Below are positions 1 to 9,145 of a stretch of 64,000 nucleotides of DNA, piece after piece (position 1 is the stretch's first letter; every line of letters begins with the position of its first letter). A model generated the notes under the pieces. It saw only the letters and a program-made list of their open reading frames with translations. It made no database searches and was not told the DNA's origin. Both the position numbers and the translations under genes were made by a program. The DNA is from Arthrobacter sp. Hiyo8 (lineage in GTDB: Bacteria; Actinomycetota; Actinomycetes; Actinomycetales; Micrococcaceae): assembly GCA_001549895.1 (NCBI GenBank), contig AP014719.1, positions 1,364,001-1,428,000 on the forward strand, in the 5' to 3' direction.

Positions 1-2
1 TC

Positions 3-659
3 TTCAAGGTCTTTGCCATCGTCACGTCTACTGCCGCAGCACTCTCCCTTGCCGCCTGCGGCGGAGCCAGCCCAACAACCTCCCAAGCGGGAGCCACTCA
101 ATCGGCATCAACTTCCGCCTCGGCGACGCCCACCCAACTCCCACGCCCACACCGACCGCGCCGAAATCCGCGTCCTGCGTAACGGAGAACGCAACCGAGA
201 GCTACCCGCCCAAGGTGTACATCTGCACAAAATCCGACGCGGGCACCTTAGTTTGGATGGAACGCTCAGAGTCAAAGAAAGTAACCGACGCTCGCGCAGC
301 AGCAGCTGCGGCGAAGGCGGCGGCAGACAAGGCCGCTGCTGACAAAGCAGCAGCTGACAAGGCCGCTGCTGACAAGGCGGCGGCAGACCAAGCAGCGGCC
401 GACGCGGCTGCGGCTCAAGCCGCCGCAGCACAGGCAGCGCAAGCAGCCGCAGCACAGGCGGCCGCAAAGCAAGCGGCTCCCGCAGCGCCGTCGGCTGTGA
501 CCCCAACTATGCCTGGGCGTGCGTCCGATTGCTTCAGACGTCGACTGCGCAGGCGGTAAGGGTAATGGCCCAGCCTACGTGCGTGGTCCTGTCAAGGTGA
601 TCGGGACTGACATATACGGTCTCGACAACGACGGTGACGGCATCGGCTGCGAGAAATAG
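3..659 (+). pseudogene. Excalibur-domain lipoprotein, 5' end outside window, frame broken
   Basis: Three successive frames join into one secreted protein. The first begins inside a lipoprotein signal peptide with lipobox LAAC, followed by a Ser/Thr/Ala-rich linker. The middle frame carries VYICTKS and then a long alanine-rich AAADK repeat tract (about 295-480). The last frame ends in an excalibur calcium-binding motif (DNDGDGIGCE) with paired cysteines, stopping at 659. The excalibur family is an extracellular Ca2+-binding domain related to the EF-hand loop. At least two indels (near 165 and 500) break the frame, and they resemble the indels seen throughout this window. The start lies upstream of base 1. 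Role: cell-surface protein, precise function unknown. Confidence 0.7.
295..480 (+). repeat. AAADK-coding low-complexity repeat
   Basis: Imperfect 15-bp units encode AAADK and then AAAQA-type repeats within the excalibur lipoprotein. They probably form an extended alpha-helical or wall-spanning stalk between the membrane anchor and the Ca2+-binding head. Such repeats are prone to copy-number change. Confidence 0.75.
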
Positions 660-661
660 CC

Positions 662-759
662 GTCGGATTCTGCTGGATCATTCTCTTCGCCGAAGTTGCC
701 GGTCCCGTGATTCCGCGGGACCGGCATTTGTCCATTCGAATGATTGAGCAGAATCCGAC
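662..759. repeat. Nested inverted repeat (22-nt arms plus inner hairpin)
   Basis: Bases 662-683 pair with 738-759, differing only at three central positions. Inside them, 698-707 pairs exactly with 716-725. The result is a two-tier cruciform just after the excalibur stop codon. The inner hairpin could terminate transcription, but there is no T-run and the long outer arms are unusual for a terminator. It could be a REP- or MITE-like element. Confidence 0.7.
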
Positions 760-827
760 ATCCGAGCGAAGACGATCCAGGGACGGACATGACCAAGCCC
801 AAGGCCGAGCGCTACAGCAAAAGCTAA

Positions 828-889
828 GCGACACGCCAAATCCCTGTCGCTACCGGAATTCCGGTGTCGACAGGGATTTGGCGTGTCGC
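828..889. terminator. Perfect 22-bp palindrome, possible terminator
   Basis: 828-849 is exactly complementary to 868-889, and the loop itself contains the palindrome ACCGGAATTCCGGT. There is no poly-T tail on either side, so factor-independent termination is uncertain. The IS element starts only 11 bp further on, so the palindrome flanks the insertion site. Confidence 0.6.
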
Positions 890-899
890 CGGGTAATTT

Positions 900-923
900 G
901 GGTTATAGGACAAAACGTGTGTA
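900..923 (+). repeat. Left terminal inverted repeat of the IS
   Basis: Begins GGGTTATAGGAC. It is an exact reverse complement of 2164-2187 over 24 bp. Confidence 0.92.
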
Positions 924-1012
924 TGGATTGTGCCTGCTTCCCAGTGTTGGCGGGCGAATTTCGGGGTAGCTAAGCTTTGGAAGCTTAGGGTGGCTGGGGT
1001 GCTTGCATATCT

Positions 1013-2150
1013 CTGGAATGTCTGGTCTGCGGTCAGGCGCTGGTACGGAACGGGAAAACGGCCGCGGGTAAGCAGCGCTACCGGTGCCTGGAATGCGGGG
1101 CGAGCCGCTCGGGTGAACGCCCGGATGTGAGCCGGCGTGCGGAGCTGGGTGCGTTTCTGGGCTGGCTGCTGGGTACCGGCGGCCAAGCGCTGGTTGACTC
1201 GTTCGGTACGGCCCGGTCCTTCCGGCGCCGCACGGCGTGGTGCTGGAATATTGCCCCCGCGATTCCGGCCACGGGCGAGATCCATGACCAGGTCCAGATC
1301 GACGGGATCTACGTCGGCTCGTGGTGCTGCCTGATCGCGATCGCCGGTGAGCATGTGATCGGCTGGCAGTGGTGCGACACCGAGAAGAAGGCCGCGTGGG
1401 CGGCGTTGCTTGGACGTTTTCCGGCTCCGCGGGTGGTGATCACCGACGGTGGTTCCGGGATCGCCGCCGCGCTCTCTGACTGCTGGTCGGATACCGCCAT
1501 TCAGCGCTGCCTGGTCCATGTCCAGCGCAACGTGCGCACCTACCTGACCAGCAGGCCCAGGACCGAGGCCGGCAAAGCTCTCCTGCGCCTTGGCCGGGCC
1601 CTGACACGGATCAGCACACCCGCGCAGGCCGCGGCGTGGCTCGGCCACCTCAATGACTGGTACCAGAACCACGGGCAACTGGTCCGGGCCCGGACTTACC
1701 GCACCGCAGCCTCCCCGGCACCGGCGTGGGTGCGGGCGAATCAGGCCTGGTGGTTTACCCATGACCGGCTCCGGAAGGCCTATCGCCTCTTGGAGCGGCT
1801 CAGCCAAGCAGGGAGCCTGTTCACCTACCTGCGTACCGAGTTCACAGGACTCGATATCGCGGCCACGACAAACCGGATCGAAGGCGGCACGAACGCGCAG
1901 CTGCGCCTGATTCTGCGGGCCCACCGCGGGATGAGCGAAGAGCACCAGAAGCGGGCCATCGAGTGGTACCTCTATCTCCACAGCGAAACTCCGGACCAGC
2001 CCGCCCAGCTCATCCGCCCGAGCAATACACACCCACACGCCCGGCGGCCAAACCGCCGTCGAGCAGCCACACGGACCCGAGGAATACGGCAACACAGCCA
2101 CCGCAGAGGAAGGCCTCTGGGCCCGCAAAGGTTGGGCAGGACGCACGTGA
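1013..2150 (+). CDS. IS1249-type transposase (DDE, IS256 family), frameshifted near C terminus
   Basis: The N terminus is a zinc ribbon (CLVC ... CLEC, with NGKTAAGKQRYRC between). The DDE core follows: QIDGIYVG, VITDGGSG, and a CLVHVQRNV / RPRTEAGKALL region typical of IS1249 transposases. There is no ATG. The open frame starts after a stop at 986, and CTG at 1013 or a non-standard start is the best guess. In the main frame the protein would run through the right IR. The usual IS1249 ending GLWARKGWAGR is found in another frame stopping at 2150, so a single indel near 2030-2060 separates the last ~35 residues. Catalysis: excision and insertion of the IS ends. Confidence 0.85.
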
Positions 2151-2163
2151 CACGCGCGGGATT

Positions 2164-2187
2164 TACACACGTTTTGTCCTATAACCC
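2164..2187 (-). repeat. Right terminal inverted repeat of the IS
   Basis: Exact reverse complement of 900-923. The GGTAATTT target duplication follows directly at 2188-2195. Confidence 0.92.
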
Positions 2188-2234
2188 GGTAATTTGCGCG
2201 TCGAAAGGTCGCCACGCAACCCGGAAATGGGCAC

Positions 2235-2272
2235 AAAAAAGCAGGGCCGGTCAATGACCGGCCCTGCTTTTT
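2235..2272. terminator. Bidirectional rho-independent terminator
   Basis: A 13-bp stem (2241-2253 with 2255-2267) has an A-run on its left and a T-run on its right, so it can stop transcription from both sides. It serves the cold-shock gene (minus strand), and any transcript leaving the IS. Confidence 0.85.
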
Positions 2273-2284
2273 GAAATCCGAAGC

Positions 2285-2488
2285 TTAGAGAGCCTGGATG
2301 TTTACTGCCTGGGGACCCTTGGGGCCCTGCTCGACGTCGAAGGAAACCTTCTGGTTCTCTTCGAGGGAGCGGTAGCCGCCCGAGTTAATTGCAGAGTAGT
2401 GAGCGAAAACGTCCTGGCTGCCATCTTCCGGGGAGATGAAGCCGAAGCCCTTTTCGGAGTTGAACCACTTGACGATACCTGTAGCCAT
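2285..2488 (-). CDS. cspA: Cold-shock protein, CspA family
   Basis: A 67-residue single cold-shock domain, the normal family length. RNP1 (KGFGFI) and RNP2 (VFAHYSAI) motifs are both intact. It binds single-stranded nucleic acid and acts as an RNA chaperone in the cytoplasm. A purine-rich ribosome site (AAGGAAAC) precedes the ATG. The terminator at 2235-2272 ends the transcript. It is intact, unlike many neighbours. Members of this family usually have a long, structured 5' leader, and a suitable gene-free stretch lies upstream (2489-2852). Confidence 0.96.
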   Translation of the reverse strand: MATGIVKWFNSEKGFGFISPEDGSQDVFAHYSAINSGGYRSLEENQKVSFDVEQGPKGPQAVNIQAL

Positions 2489-2852
2489 TTTTTCAGTTTC
2501 CTTACTGAAGGTGGAGGTTGTCCCGACTGTCGGGCCTCCGGTGTGGGGTGTTCTCCACCGTTACTTCAGAAGGTCGCGGTTGATGAACCGCGGGAACTGC
2601 CTGAACTACCAAATGCCAAACACAACAACAGCTCCAAGCATACAGGCCTTTGGCCGGATGGCTACTATTTGTCGAAATCCTTCATCTGCCGCGCGCCGCC
2701 AACCGCGGCAACAGGACACCGCCTCGTCGCTTCGATGCTGCTCTACACCGAGCTCTCGCCGCTGCGCTGGACGCCGGCCTCTCGGTCGTCGGCCCCGGAA
2801 AATAGTCCCTCCTCCCCCTCCCTTAGCACCCCAAGAGGCGTAGAGTTCCGCC
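2489..2852 (-). promoter_or_regulatory. Gene-free region, probable cold-shock gene leader and promoter
   Basis: 364 bases with no credible gene on either strand. Reading toward the cold-shock gene there are short hairpins (around 2521-2535 and 2574-2592), as expected for a structured csp 5' UTR. I could not place a convincing -35/-10 pair. The right part also contains the upstream region of the hydrolase gene. Confidence 0.4.
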
Positions 2853-3616
2853 ATGGAGCCGATTCGGGTCGTCCTTCTTCCGGGGAGCGTCCTTCCCGCC
2901 GAACCCGCCTACGGGGCGCTGATCGAAGCGCTGGGTCCCGACGTGGACGCCGTCGCGAAGGACCTGGAACTGTACGACGGCGATGAGCCGCCGCCGGGCT
3001 GGAGCCTGGATACCGAAATCGACGGTGTCCTCCGCGAGGCCGAGGCCCGGGGCTGGGAGACGTTCCATTTGCTCGGCTATTCGGGCGGCGGGCAGCGTCT
3101 TTGGCATTCGCCGCCAAGCATCCACAGCGACTGCTCAGTCTCACGCTCCTGGAGCCCGCATGGGCGGGAAGCTGGGATTGGAGTCCGGCGCACACCCGGC
3201 TCTGGAAGGACTATGAGGCGCTGGAATCGCTACCGCCAGATCAATTCATGGCCGCGTTCATGAGGTTGGGAGTGAAGCCCGACGTCGTCCTTCCGCCACC
3301 GCCCGAAGGCGGGCCGCCGCCGTGGATGGCCAAGCGGCCGGCGGGAATCAGGGCATTCCTGCGTGACTTCAAGATTTACGATCTGGATAGGGCGCGGCTT
3401 GCTGCGTTCAATCGGCCGGTGTTCTTCGTCCTCGGCGGCCTGAGCAACCCTGACGACTATGGCGAGGTTGCCGAGCGGCTGTCCACGGTATTCCCGGACT
3501 TCCGCCTCGAGGTGTTCCCGGACCGCCACCATTTCGATCCCCCGCACCGGAGCGAGCCCGACCGGCTCGGCGCGTTGCTGCGGGACCACTGGGAACGGGC
3601 GAATCGGGTCGTTTAG
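2853..3616 (+). CDS. Alpha/beta hydrolase, frame broken at the nucleophile elbow
   Basis: The N-terminal half (VVLLPGSVLPAEPAYG) continues to the nucleophile elbow GYSGGG. There the frame is lost at a G-run (~3091). Adding one G restores ASLAFAAKHPQRLLSLTLLEP, the helix that normally follows the nucleophile serine. The second half runs to TAG at 3616 and has a late FPDRHHFDPPHR segment that could supply the catalytic histidine, with a lid region around residues 115-175. Total about 254 residues, usual for the family. Substrate unknown. Probably functional if the indel is a sequencing error. Confidence 0.75.
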
Positions 3617-3722
3617 GGCGCGGTGTCGGCTCCCACGAAAACATCAGGTTCCCGCATATAGACTCATCGAAACGGCGCCCTGACATGGGGCGGTTCGGCC
3701 AGCCTGAGAGGGATACGGCTCG

Positions 3723-4509
3723 ATGAGTGAAGTGAATGTGCCGGCACAGCCGCCGGTTTTGGACGTCAGCGCGTTGCGCGTCGCGTATGGCGAGCGGACC
3801 GTCGTCGACGGCGTCAGTTTTCAGATTCATCGCGGTGAGATCTTCGGCTTGCTGGGCCGAACGGCGCAGGGAAGACCAGCACACTCAGTGCCATCGAGGG
3901 GTTGGTCAAGCCGAAATCCGGGCAACTGCTGGTGGACGGAATCGATGTTCAACAAGAGCCTCTGGACGCGAAAGCGCGCCTCGGGGTGCAACTGCAGTCC
4001 TCCAGTTTCCAGGCCGAACTGACCATTCAGCAGATCGCAAGGCTTTACGGCGGGCTCTACGGAGTGAAACTCTCGCGTGAGCAGATCGGTACGAGCATGC
4101 GGGCCATCGGGCTCGAACAGGAATTGGGCAAACGGTTCAAACAGCTGTCGGGCGGGCAGCAGCAACGGCTGGCACTGTTCATTGCCACCATCCACAACCC
4201 CTCCTTCTGCTGCTCGACGAGCCAACTGCCGGGCTGGACCCGCAGTCGCGCCGTGGGCTATGGCGCCGAATCGAAGAACTTCGTGGAGAAGGCAACAGCA
4301 TTCTCCTCACCACCCACTCCATGGAAGAAGCGCAGGCCGTGTGTGACCGGGTAGCGATCATCGACCATGGCGTACTTCTCACGGTTGGAGAGCCCTCGGA
4401 GCTGATCGACAAGCACAGGGAGGATCCGCGCGTGCTTTCAGTGGCCCACGGTGCGCCCACTCTGGAAGACGTCTTCATCGGACTGACAGGAAGTGAAATC
4501 CGTGACTAA
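3723..4509 (+). CDS. ABC transporter ATP-binding subunit, drug/lipid exporter type, two frameshifts
   Basis: Corrected product about 262 residues. Walker A (GPNGAGKTST) is restored by one C near 3857. The Q-loop region, the signature LSGGQQQRLAL and Walker B LLLLDEPTAGLDP (restored by one C near 4204) follow, then the H-loop TTHSMEEA. The C-terminal tail ends HGAPTLEDVFIGLTG, typical of the NatA/DrrA-like family. It powers the permease encoded by the next gene, whose start overlaps this gene by 17 bp, so translation is probably coupled. Both breaks are one-base losses in C runs. Confidence 0.88.
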
Positions 4510-5277
4510 CGCCGCCGCGGTCAATACCGCCCGCCCGCCGCTCGGCCTGGCGATGGGCTCGTTGCTTCGCGCGGACTCCATTGTGATGCTCAATAGCAAG
4601 ACCTCACTTGTCTTGAGCGCCCTGCTGCCGATCGTGATCCTCGTGGCCACAACCTTCGGCAAGGGGCAATCACGCCTCGGAGGATCCACCCTCATCATCG
4701 GTTTGGCCTTGACCCTTGGCCTGCTCACGTCGTGCTTGCTCGGTTTCACGCTGGCCCTGGCTCACGATCGGGACATCGGTGTGCTGCAAAGGCTTCGGGT
4801 CACACCGGCACCGAACTGGATGATCATGACCAGCCGCCTCATCGTGCAGGTGGTCACCAATCTGGTCGCTTCCATCATCGTGGTGATCGTCGGTGCAATT
4901 GTTCACGGCCTGACGCTGAACGTTGGCCAGTACCTTTTGGTCATCGCCGTCGCTATTCTCGGGCCGCCGTCTTCCTGGCCATTGGACAAGCGCTCGTCGG
5001 CTTGATCCGGTCCACCAACGCCATCAGCGCGATCGGCCGACTGCTCATGATCGCCCTGTTGCTCCTAGGCGTCCTCGGCGGAACCGGCATCCTCGGCGAC
5101 ACGATCAAGTCAATTTCGGACTGGTCTCCGGTCGGAGGCCTCATGACACTCTTTTCGGATGTCCTGAACCAGTCGGCCTGGAGCGGCCAGGACACGGGCT
5201 CGCTCCTGGCATGCGTCGCTTACGTCGCGGTGTTCGCCTTCATCGGAATCCGCTGGTTCCGATGGGAATCGCGGTAG
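4493..5277 (+). CDS. ABC-2 type permease of the exporter, one frameshift
   Basis: About 261 residues with six hydrophobic helices, typical of ABC-2 (DrrB/NatB-like) permeases. It starts at GTG 4493 inside the end of the ATPase gene. The frame breaks at a G-run (4961-4963). One added G joins VIAVAILGA to AVFLAIGQALVGL and gives a continuous protein ending FRWESR at 5277. It forms the membrane channel with the upstream ATPase. Substrate unknown. The family exports antibiotics or other small hydrophobic compounds. Confidence 0.87.
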
Positions 5278-5319
5278 TGCGGGGCTAGCCGCGGCGTCCC
5301 TGGCAGCGCCGCGCGCCCC

Positions 5320-5931
5320 TCACGCTGAGGCGGGCTCCCACGCGAACCCGTCCGGGTCGGTGAACGGGCCGGCGTCGCTGCTGATCGCGAGACGGTGCGA
5401 ACCGGTGCCGTCGGGAGAGACGCCGGCGTCCTTGGCGAGCGCCCGGCGCGCGTAGAGACCCAGCTGGACGGGACTCGACGGCATGGCGAACTCGACGTAC
5501 TTGCCGAAGCTCTTCCCAACGGCGAGGCCCCGGTCCGCGTAGAACCGTTTGCTAGCCGAAACGTCCGCGACCGCCATTAGGAGCACGATCTTGTCGACCT
5601 CCCGGGTGGCCGGACCGCTGTCCTTCTTGGCCGACGTCGCGACCTTCCAGATCGCGCCGTCCGGAGCCTGTACGACGCCGCCGTAGCCCCACAAGGACTT
5701 CGCCACTGGTTTGAGGGTCGTGGCACCGGCTTCCACAGCGGAATCGATGAGGCTGCTGACGGTAGACGGCTGCGACACGACGAGCGACAGCGTGAACCCG
5801 CGGAAGCCGTCAGTAGGAGCGTTCGAGGCCCGCACGCGCACCCGCTCGCCTAATCCGAAGGCGGCGTCGTAGAAAGCGGTAGCGGCCGCGGGGTCGGGAA
5901 CTTCGAGGGTGACTGAGTCGATGGCGGTCAT
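5320..5931 (-). CDS. VOC (glyoxalase/bleomycin-resistance fold) family protein, two-domain
   Basis: 203 residues and intact. The N-terminal half begins IDSVTLEVPDPAAATAFYDAAFGLG, the classic VOC opening, and ends with an APDGAIW motif. The second half repeats the fold (KIVLLMAVADVSASKRFYAD ... DPDGFAWEPA). These are metal-binding beta-alpha-beta-beta-beta repeats used by glyoxalases, dioxygenases and resistance proteins. No specific substrate can be assigned. It converges with the exporter pair to its left. Confidence 0.85.
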   Translation of the reverse strand: MTAIDSVTLEVPDPAAATAFYDAAFGLGERVRVRASNAPTDGFRGFTLSLVVSQPSTVSSLIDSAVEAGATTLKPVAKSLWGYGGVVQAPDGAIWKVATSAKKDSGPATREVDKIVLLMAVADVSASKRFYADRGLAVGKSFGKYVEFAMPSSPVQLGLYARRALAKDAGVSPDGTGSHRLAISSDAGPFTDPDGFAWEPASA

Positions 5932-6249
5932 GGCATGTCCTTTAGTGGGGTGGGTTGCTTTGTGATTTCGACTTTATGCCGAGGCTCCACTAACCGCTTC
6001 TTCAATCCTGACCGATGTGTTCCGCACCCGTGCGCCCTGGCTTCATGTCGATGTCAACCGAGGAATGGCCGGGCGGTGGTCGAGTATTCTGATGTCAGTG
6101 ATACTTCATTTTTCTCTGTGACCCAGCGTCTTTCAGCGATTCCAGTTCGCTCCCTAGAGGAGCGGTGATTCCCTGCGCCTGCCAGGGGAACTCCATGTGG
6201 ATTTCCCCTGCTCACCGGCCCAAAAGCGAACTCACCACTGGAAGATCAA
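5932..6249. other. Intergenic region between VOC gene and pentapeptide gene
   Basis: 318 bases upstream of both divergent genes. I see no credible ORF, no strong hairpin and no repeat. It presumably contains both promoters. Confidence 0.4.
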
Positions 6250-7122
6250 ATGGAAACAACATCAACGAACTCAGCCGAGCCCTTTTCGCCTGCCCTAGAC
6301 CGGCAATCCCTGCGCCCTGACTGCGGAAATTGCTTTGCCCTATGCTGCACGGCCTTCGGATTCTCACGTTCCGCGGATTTTGCGCTCGATAAACCGGCAG
6401 GCTCTCCTTGCCAAAACCTCGCGCCTGATTTCTCGTGCACAATCCACCACAGCCTGGGCCAGAGGGGCTTTCGTGGGTGCACGGTCTTTGACTGTTTCGG
6501 GGCAGGTCAAAATGTATCGCAAGGGTTCTTCGCCGGAGAGAGCTGGCTTGAGAACCCTGGCACAAAAGACGAAATGTTTTCCGCTTTCAAAGCTGCCCGT
6601 CAGCTTCATGAGATGCTCTGGTACCTGGCCGAGGCACAGAACCGGGCTTTCGATCCCGATACGTCACGCCGTGCGGTTCAACTCCGGAACACCGTCGAGC
6701 AGGCAGTCCGCGGCGAACTGCCGGAGCTGCTTTCACTGGATATTCGAGATCTTCATTCCCAGGTGAGGTCAACGCTCATGGATGTCAGCGCAGAAGTACG
6801 GGCCTCCTATTTTGCCGCCGGTGATGACCACCTGGATCCAGCGCTCACGCCGGGAGCGGACCTGATGGGCAGTAATCTCAGTTCCCGCCAGTTGTGCGGG
6901 GCAGACCTCCGCGGGGCCTACCTTATCGCTGCGGATCTGCGAGGCAGTGACTTATCGGGTGTGGATCTGCTCGGCGCAGACCTCAGGGATGTCCGGCTTG
7001 AACGCGCCGATCTCTCCAAAGCCTTGTATCTGACCCAACCGCAGCTCAACGCCGCGAAGGGCAACCGTGCAACTCTTTTGCCTTCGGATCTCGAAATGCC
7101 CCCGCACTGGCACAACCGATGA
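6250..7122 (+). CDS. Pentapeptide-repeat protein with N-terminal cysteine-rich segment
   Basis: 290 residues, intact. The N-terminal ~90 residues hold a CxxCxxxCC cluster and further Cys/His (PCQNL, CTIHH, GCTVFDC), suggesting metal or Fe-S binding. A helical middle follows. The C terminus has about eight A(D/N)LxG pentapeptides (GADLRGAYL, GSDLSGVDLLGADL), which fold as a right-handed quadrilateral beta-helix. Some pentapeptide proteins mimic DNA and protect gyrase (Qnr, MfpA), but most have no known role. This two-part architecture occurs in actinobacteria. Function not assigned. Confidence 0.85.
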   Translation: METTSTNSAEPFSPALDRQSLRPDCGNCFALCCTAFGFSRSADFALDKPAGSPCQNLAPDFSCTIHHSLGQRGFRGCTVFDCFGAGQNVSQGFFAGESWLENPGTKDEMFSAFKAARQLHEMLWYLAEAQNRAFDPDTSRRAVQLRNTVEQAVRGELPELLSLDIRDLHSQVRSTLMDVSAEVRASYFAAGDDHLDPALTPGADLMGSNLSSRQLCGADLRGAYLIAADLRGSDLSGVDLLGADLRDVRLERADLSKALYLTQPQLNAAKGNRATLLPSDLEMPPHWHNR

Positions 7123-7143
7123 TCACCCTCCCCGCCAGGCACG

Positions 7144-7503
7144 TCAGTCCAGGCAGAGGCACAAAGGATGACCGGCGGGGTCGAGGAACACGCGGAATGT
7201 CGTTCCCGGTTGGTTCTCATGCTTGGTCGCGCCGAGTTCGAGCACAGCCGCCTCAGCGGTGTCGAGGTCGTCGACCACGACGTCGAGGTGCATCTGTTGC
7301 GGGACGTCCTGGCCTGGCCATTCCGGCGCCCTGTAGGAGTCGACTTTCTGGAAAGCCATCGAATCGCCGTACTCGGCGCGGACAGACCACCAGTCGTCGT
7401 CGTTCCGCTCGATTTTCCACTCGAGCAGGGCGCTGTAGAACTCGGCCAGGGTCTTGGGGTCGGGACAATCGAGTACCACGACAGGGAAGCGTGCGATAGC
7501 CAT
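7144..7503 (-). CDS. VOC family protein (glyoxalase-like)
   Basis: 119 residues from the second methionine (MAIARFPVVVLDCPDP), which fits the family start better than the upstream ATG at 7542. Motifs: LAEFYSALLEW, HLDVVVDDLDTAEAAVLELGA and a C-terminal FLDPAGHPLCLC. A single VOC domain that probably dimerises around a metal site. Substrate unknown. Confidence 0.85.
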   Translation of the reverse strand: MAIARFPVVVLDCPDPKTLAEFYSALLEWKIERNDDDWWSVRAEYGDSMAFQKVDSYRAPEWPGQDVPQQMHLDVVVDDLDTAEAAVLELGATKHENQPGTTFRVFLDPAGHPLCLCLD

Positions 7504-7567
7504 GGCCAACACTCTAGGACCGTTTCCGGAGGATCGCATCAAGTTCGACCATCCGAATTAGCCGAAA

Positions 7568-7846
7568 CTACCGGAACCGTGTGGCAAGCTCCGGGCTCTG
7601 CGCTCCGAAAGCGGCGAGGTCCGCTTGGAAGACTGCGTCGAGAGGACCGCTGTCCTCTACGCCCGGCGCGCAGACGGTTTCGCCCAGTTCCAGGCCGCGC
7701 ACGTTGGCGCAGATCTCGGCGACCGAGCCGATACCCGCCGTCGTGGACAGATCGGCGACGACGGTCCGGACCGTCAGTGCTGTCCACCTCCCGCACCTGA
7801 ATTTCGGGGCGTAAAGTTCTGCCAAGGGACCGGAAGGATCGCTCAT
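7568..7846 (-). CDS. Small hypothetical protein
   Basis: About 92 residues starting at ATG 7846, back-to-back with the monooxygenase start at 7845 (the two start codons overlap). Actinobacterial amino-acid composition and an acidic, alanine-rich middle ([14 protein letters not shown]). No domain recognised. The right end may be affected by an indel. Moderate doubt that it is a gene. Confidence 0.4.
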   Translation of the reverse strand: MSDPSGPLAELYAPKFRCGRWTALTVRTVVADLSTTAGIGSVAEICANVRGLELGETVCAPGVEDSGPLDAVFQADLAAFGAQSPELATRFR

Positions 7847-9145
7847 GGAGACTGCCCCGCCCACAGCCGCACAACAGAACAGAGCGGCACAACAAAACCG
7901 CCCCCTCGAGATCGACACGCTCGTTGTCGGTGGAGGCCAAGCGGGACTGGCCACGAGCTACTTCCTCAGCCGGGCCGGCGTCGAGCACGTGGTCCTTGAA
8001 CGGCGATACGCGCTGGGCGGCGCGTGGCAGGATCGCTGGGATGCGTTCGTGCTGAACACGCCGAACTTCTCGCTAGACCTGCCCGGGATGCCATACGCGG
8101 GCCGGAGCCGGAGGCGTTCATGGCCCGTGACGACGTGGTGGACTATTTCCGCGACTACGCGACGAGGATCGATGCCCCGGTCCGTACAGGCACGGACGTC
8201 ACGTGGATCTCGACGTCGGATGGCAGCTTCAGCGTTGAAACGTCCGACGGCGGCTGGCGGGCACGCAATGTGGTGCTGGCGACCGGCGCGTACCAAATAC
8301 CGAAAATCCCGGCACTGTCCGCCGGACTCCCGAAGAGTGTCCTGCAGCTCCACACGCACGACTATCGCAATCCGGAGCAACTGCCGGACGGTGCCGCGCT
8401 GATCGTCGGGACCGGGCAGTCGGGCGGGCAGATCGCGGAAGACCTGCTCGCGGCCGGGCGCGAGGTGCATCTGGCGGTGTCGACGTGTCCGGAGGCGCCG
8501 CGCCGGTATCGCGGGCACGACATCCTCTATTGGCTCCTGCAAGCTGGAATCCACGGGCCCGAGTACGGGATCAACGCCTTGACGGTCGGACAGTTGCCCT
8601 CCCCCGCGGCGCGGTTCGCCTGCAACCCCCTGCTCTCCGGCACCGACGGGGCCACGACATCCACCTCCGCGAACTCGGCCGCCAAGGCGTCCAGCTGCAC
8701 GGGCACCTGGAAGCAGCCGACGACGGCGAACTCACCTTCACGGACGACCTCCCACAACGCCTCGCAACAGTCGAGGCCGGGTTCGGCCAGCGCATGGGCC
8801 GTGCGCTCGACGCCTACATCGCTGCCGCTGGAATAGACGCGCCTGCGGCTTTACCTGCGCAGGAGGACGACTGGTTGCCTGTCGCGTCACCGGCGCGGGT
8901 CAACCTGGCCGCCGAGAACATCACCTCGGTGCTCTGGGCACCGGTTACCAGCTGGACCTCAGCTTCGTGGATATTCCTGTCCTGGACGCCTGGAACTACC
9001 CGCGACATATCCGCGGCGTCACCGAGCAGCCGGGCTATATGTGGTCGGGCTGCCGTGGCTGACAGGGCACTACTCGTCGATCGTCGGCGGGGTGGGCGTG
9101 GATGCGGAGTATGTCGCGGGGTGCGTGGCGGGGCGGCGAGGCTAG
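7845..9145 (+). CDS. FAD/NAD(P)-dependent monooxygenase-like oxidoreductase, several frameshifts
   Basis: The N terminus has the FAD dinucleotide site [13 protein letters not shown], then [15 protein letters not shown] and [15 protein letters not shown], typical of flavin-containing monooxygenase-like proteins (CzcO/Trk group). A second Rossmann site, [14 protein letters not shown] (NADPH), follows. The C terminus has [16 protein letters not shown](Q), the conserved closing motif, then [15 protein letters not shown]. At least three indels (near 8100, 8645 and 8943, plus one near 9030) break it; corrected length is about 430 residues. Its 3' end is repeated at 10008-10315 and partly at 11793-11893. 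Confidence 0.8.

Larger units (their letters stand above)
892..2195 (+). mobile_element. Complete IS256-family element, IS1249 group, with 8-bp target duplication
   Basis: The element spans 900-2187 (1288 bp). It has 24-bp perfect terminal inverted repeats (900-923 and 2164-2187) and is flanked by the 8-bp direct repeat GGTAATTT (892-899 and 2188-2195). One transposase gene fills it. The IR, the 8-bp duplication and the transposase zinc ribbon all fit the IS1249 group of the IS256 family. Intact ends and an exact duplication suggest a fairly recent insertion. The insertion lies between the 828-889 palindrome and the terminator of the cold-shock gene and disrupts no recognisable gene. Confidence 0.9.

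Noticed and set aside
215..559. Separate Ala-rich protein inside the excalibur lipoprotein
   Set aside because: It is the middle frame of one gene that continues in other frames at both ends.
824..2254. Long minus-strand ORF of 476 codons over the IS
   Set aside because: It is the shadow of the transposase and its composition is proline/arginine-rich noise.
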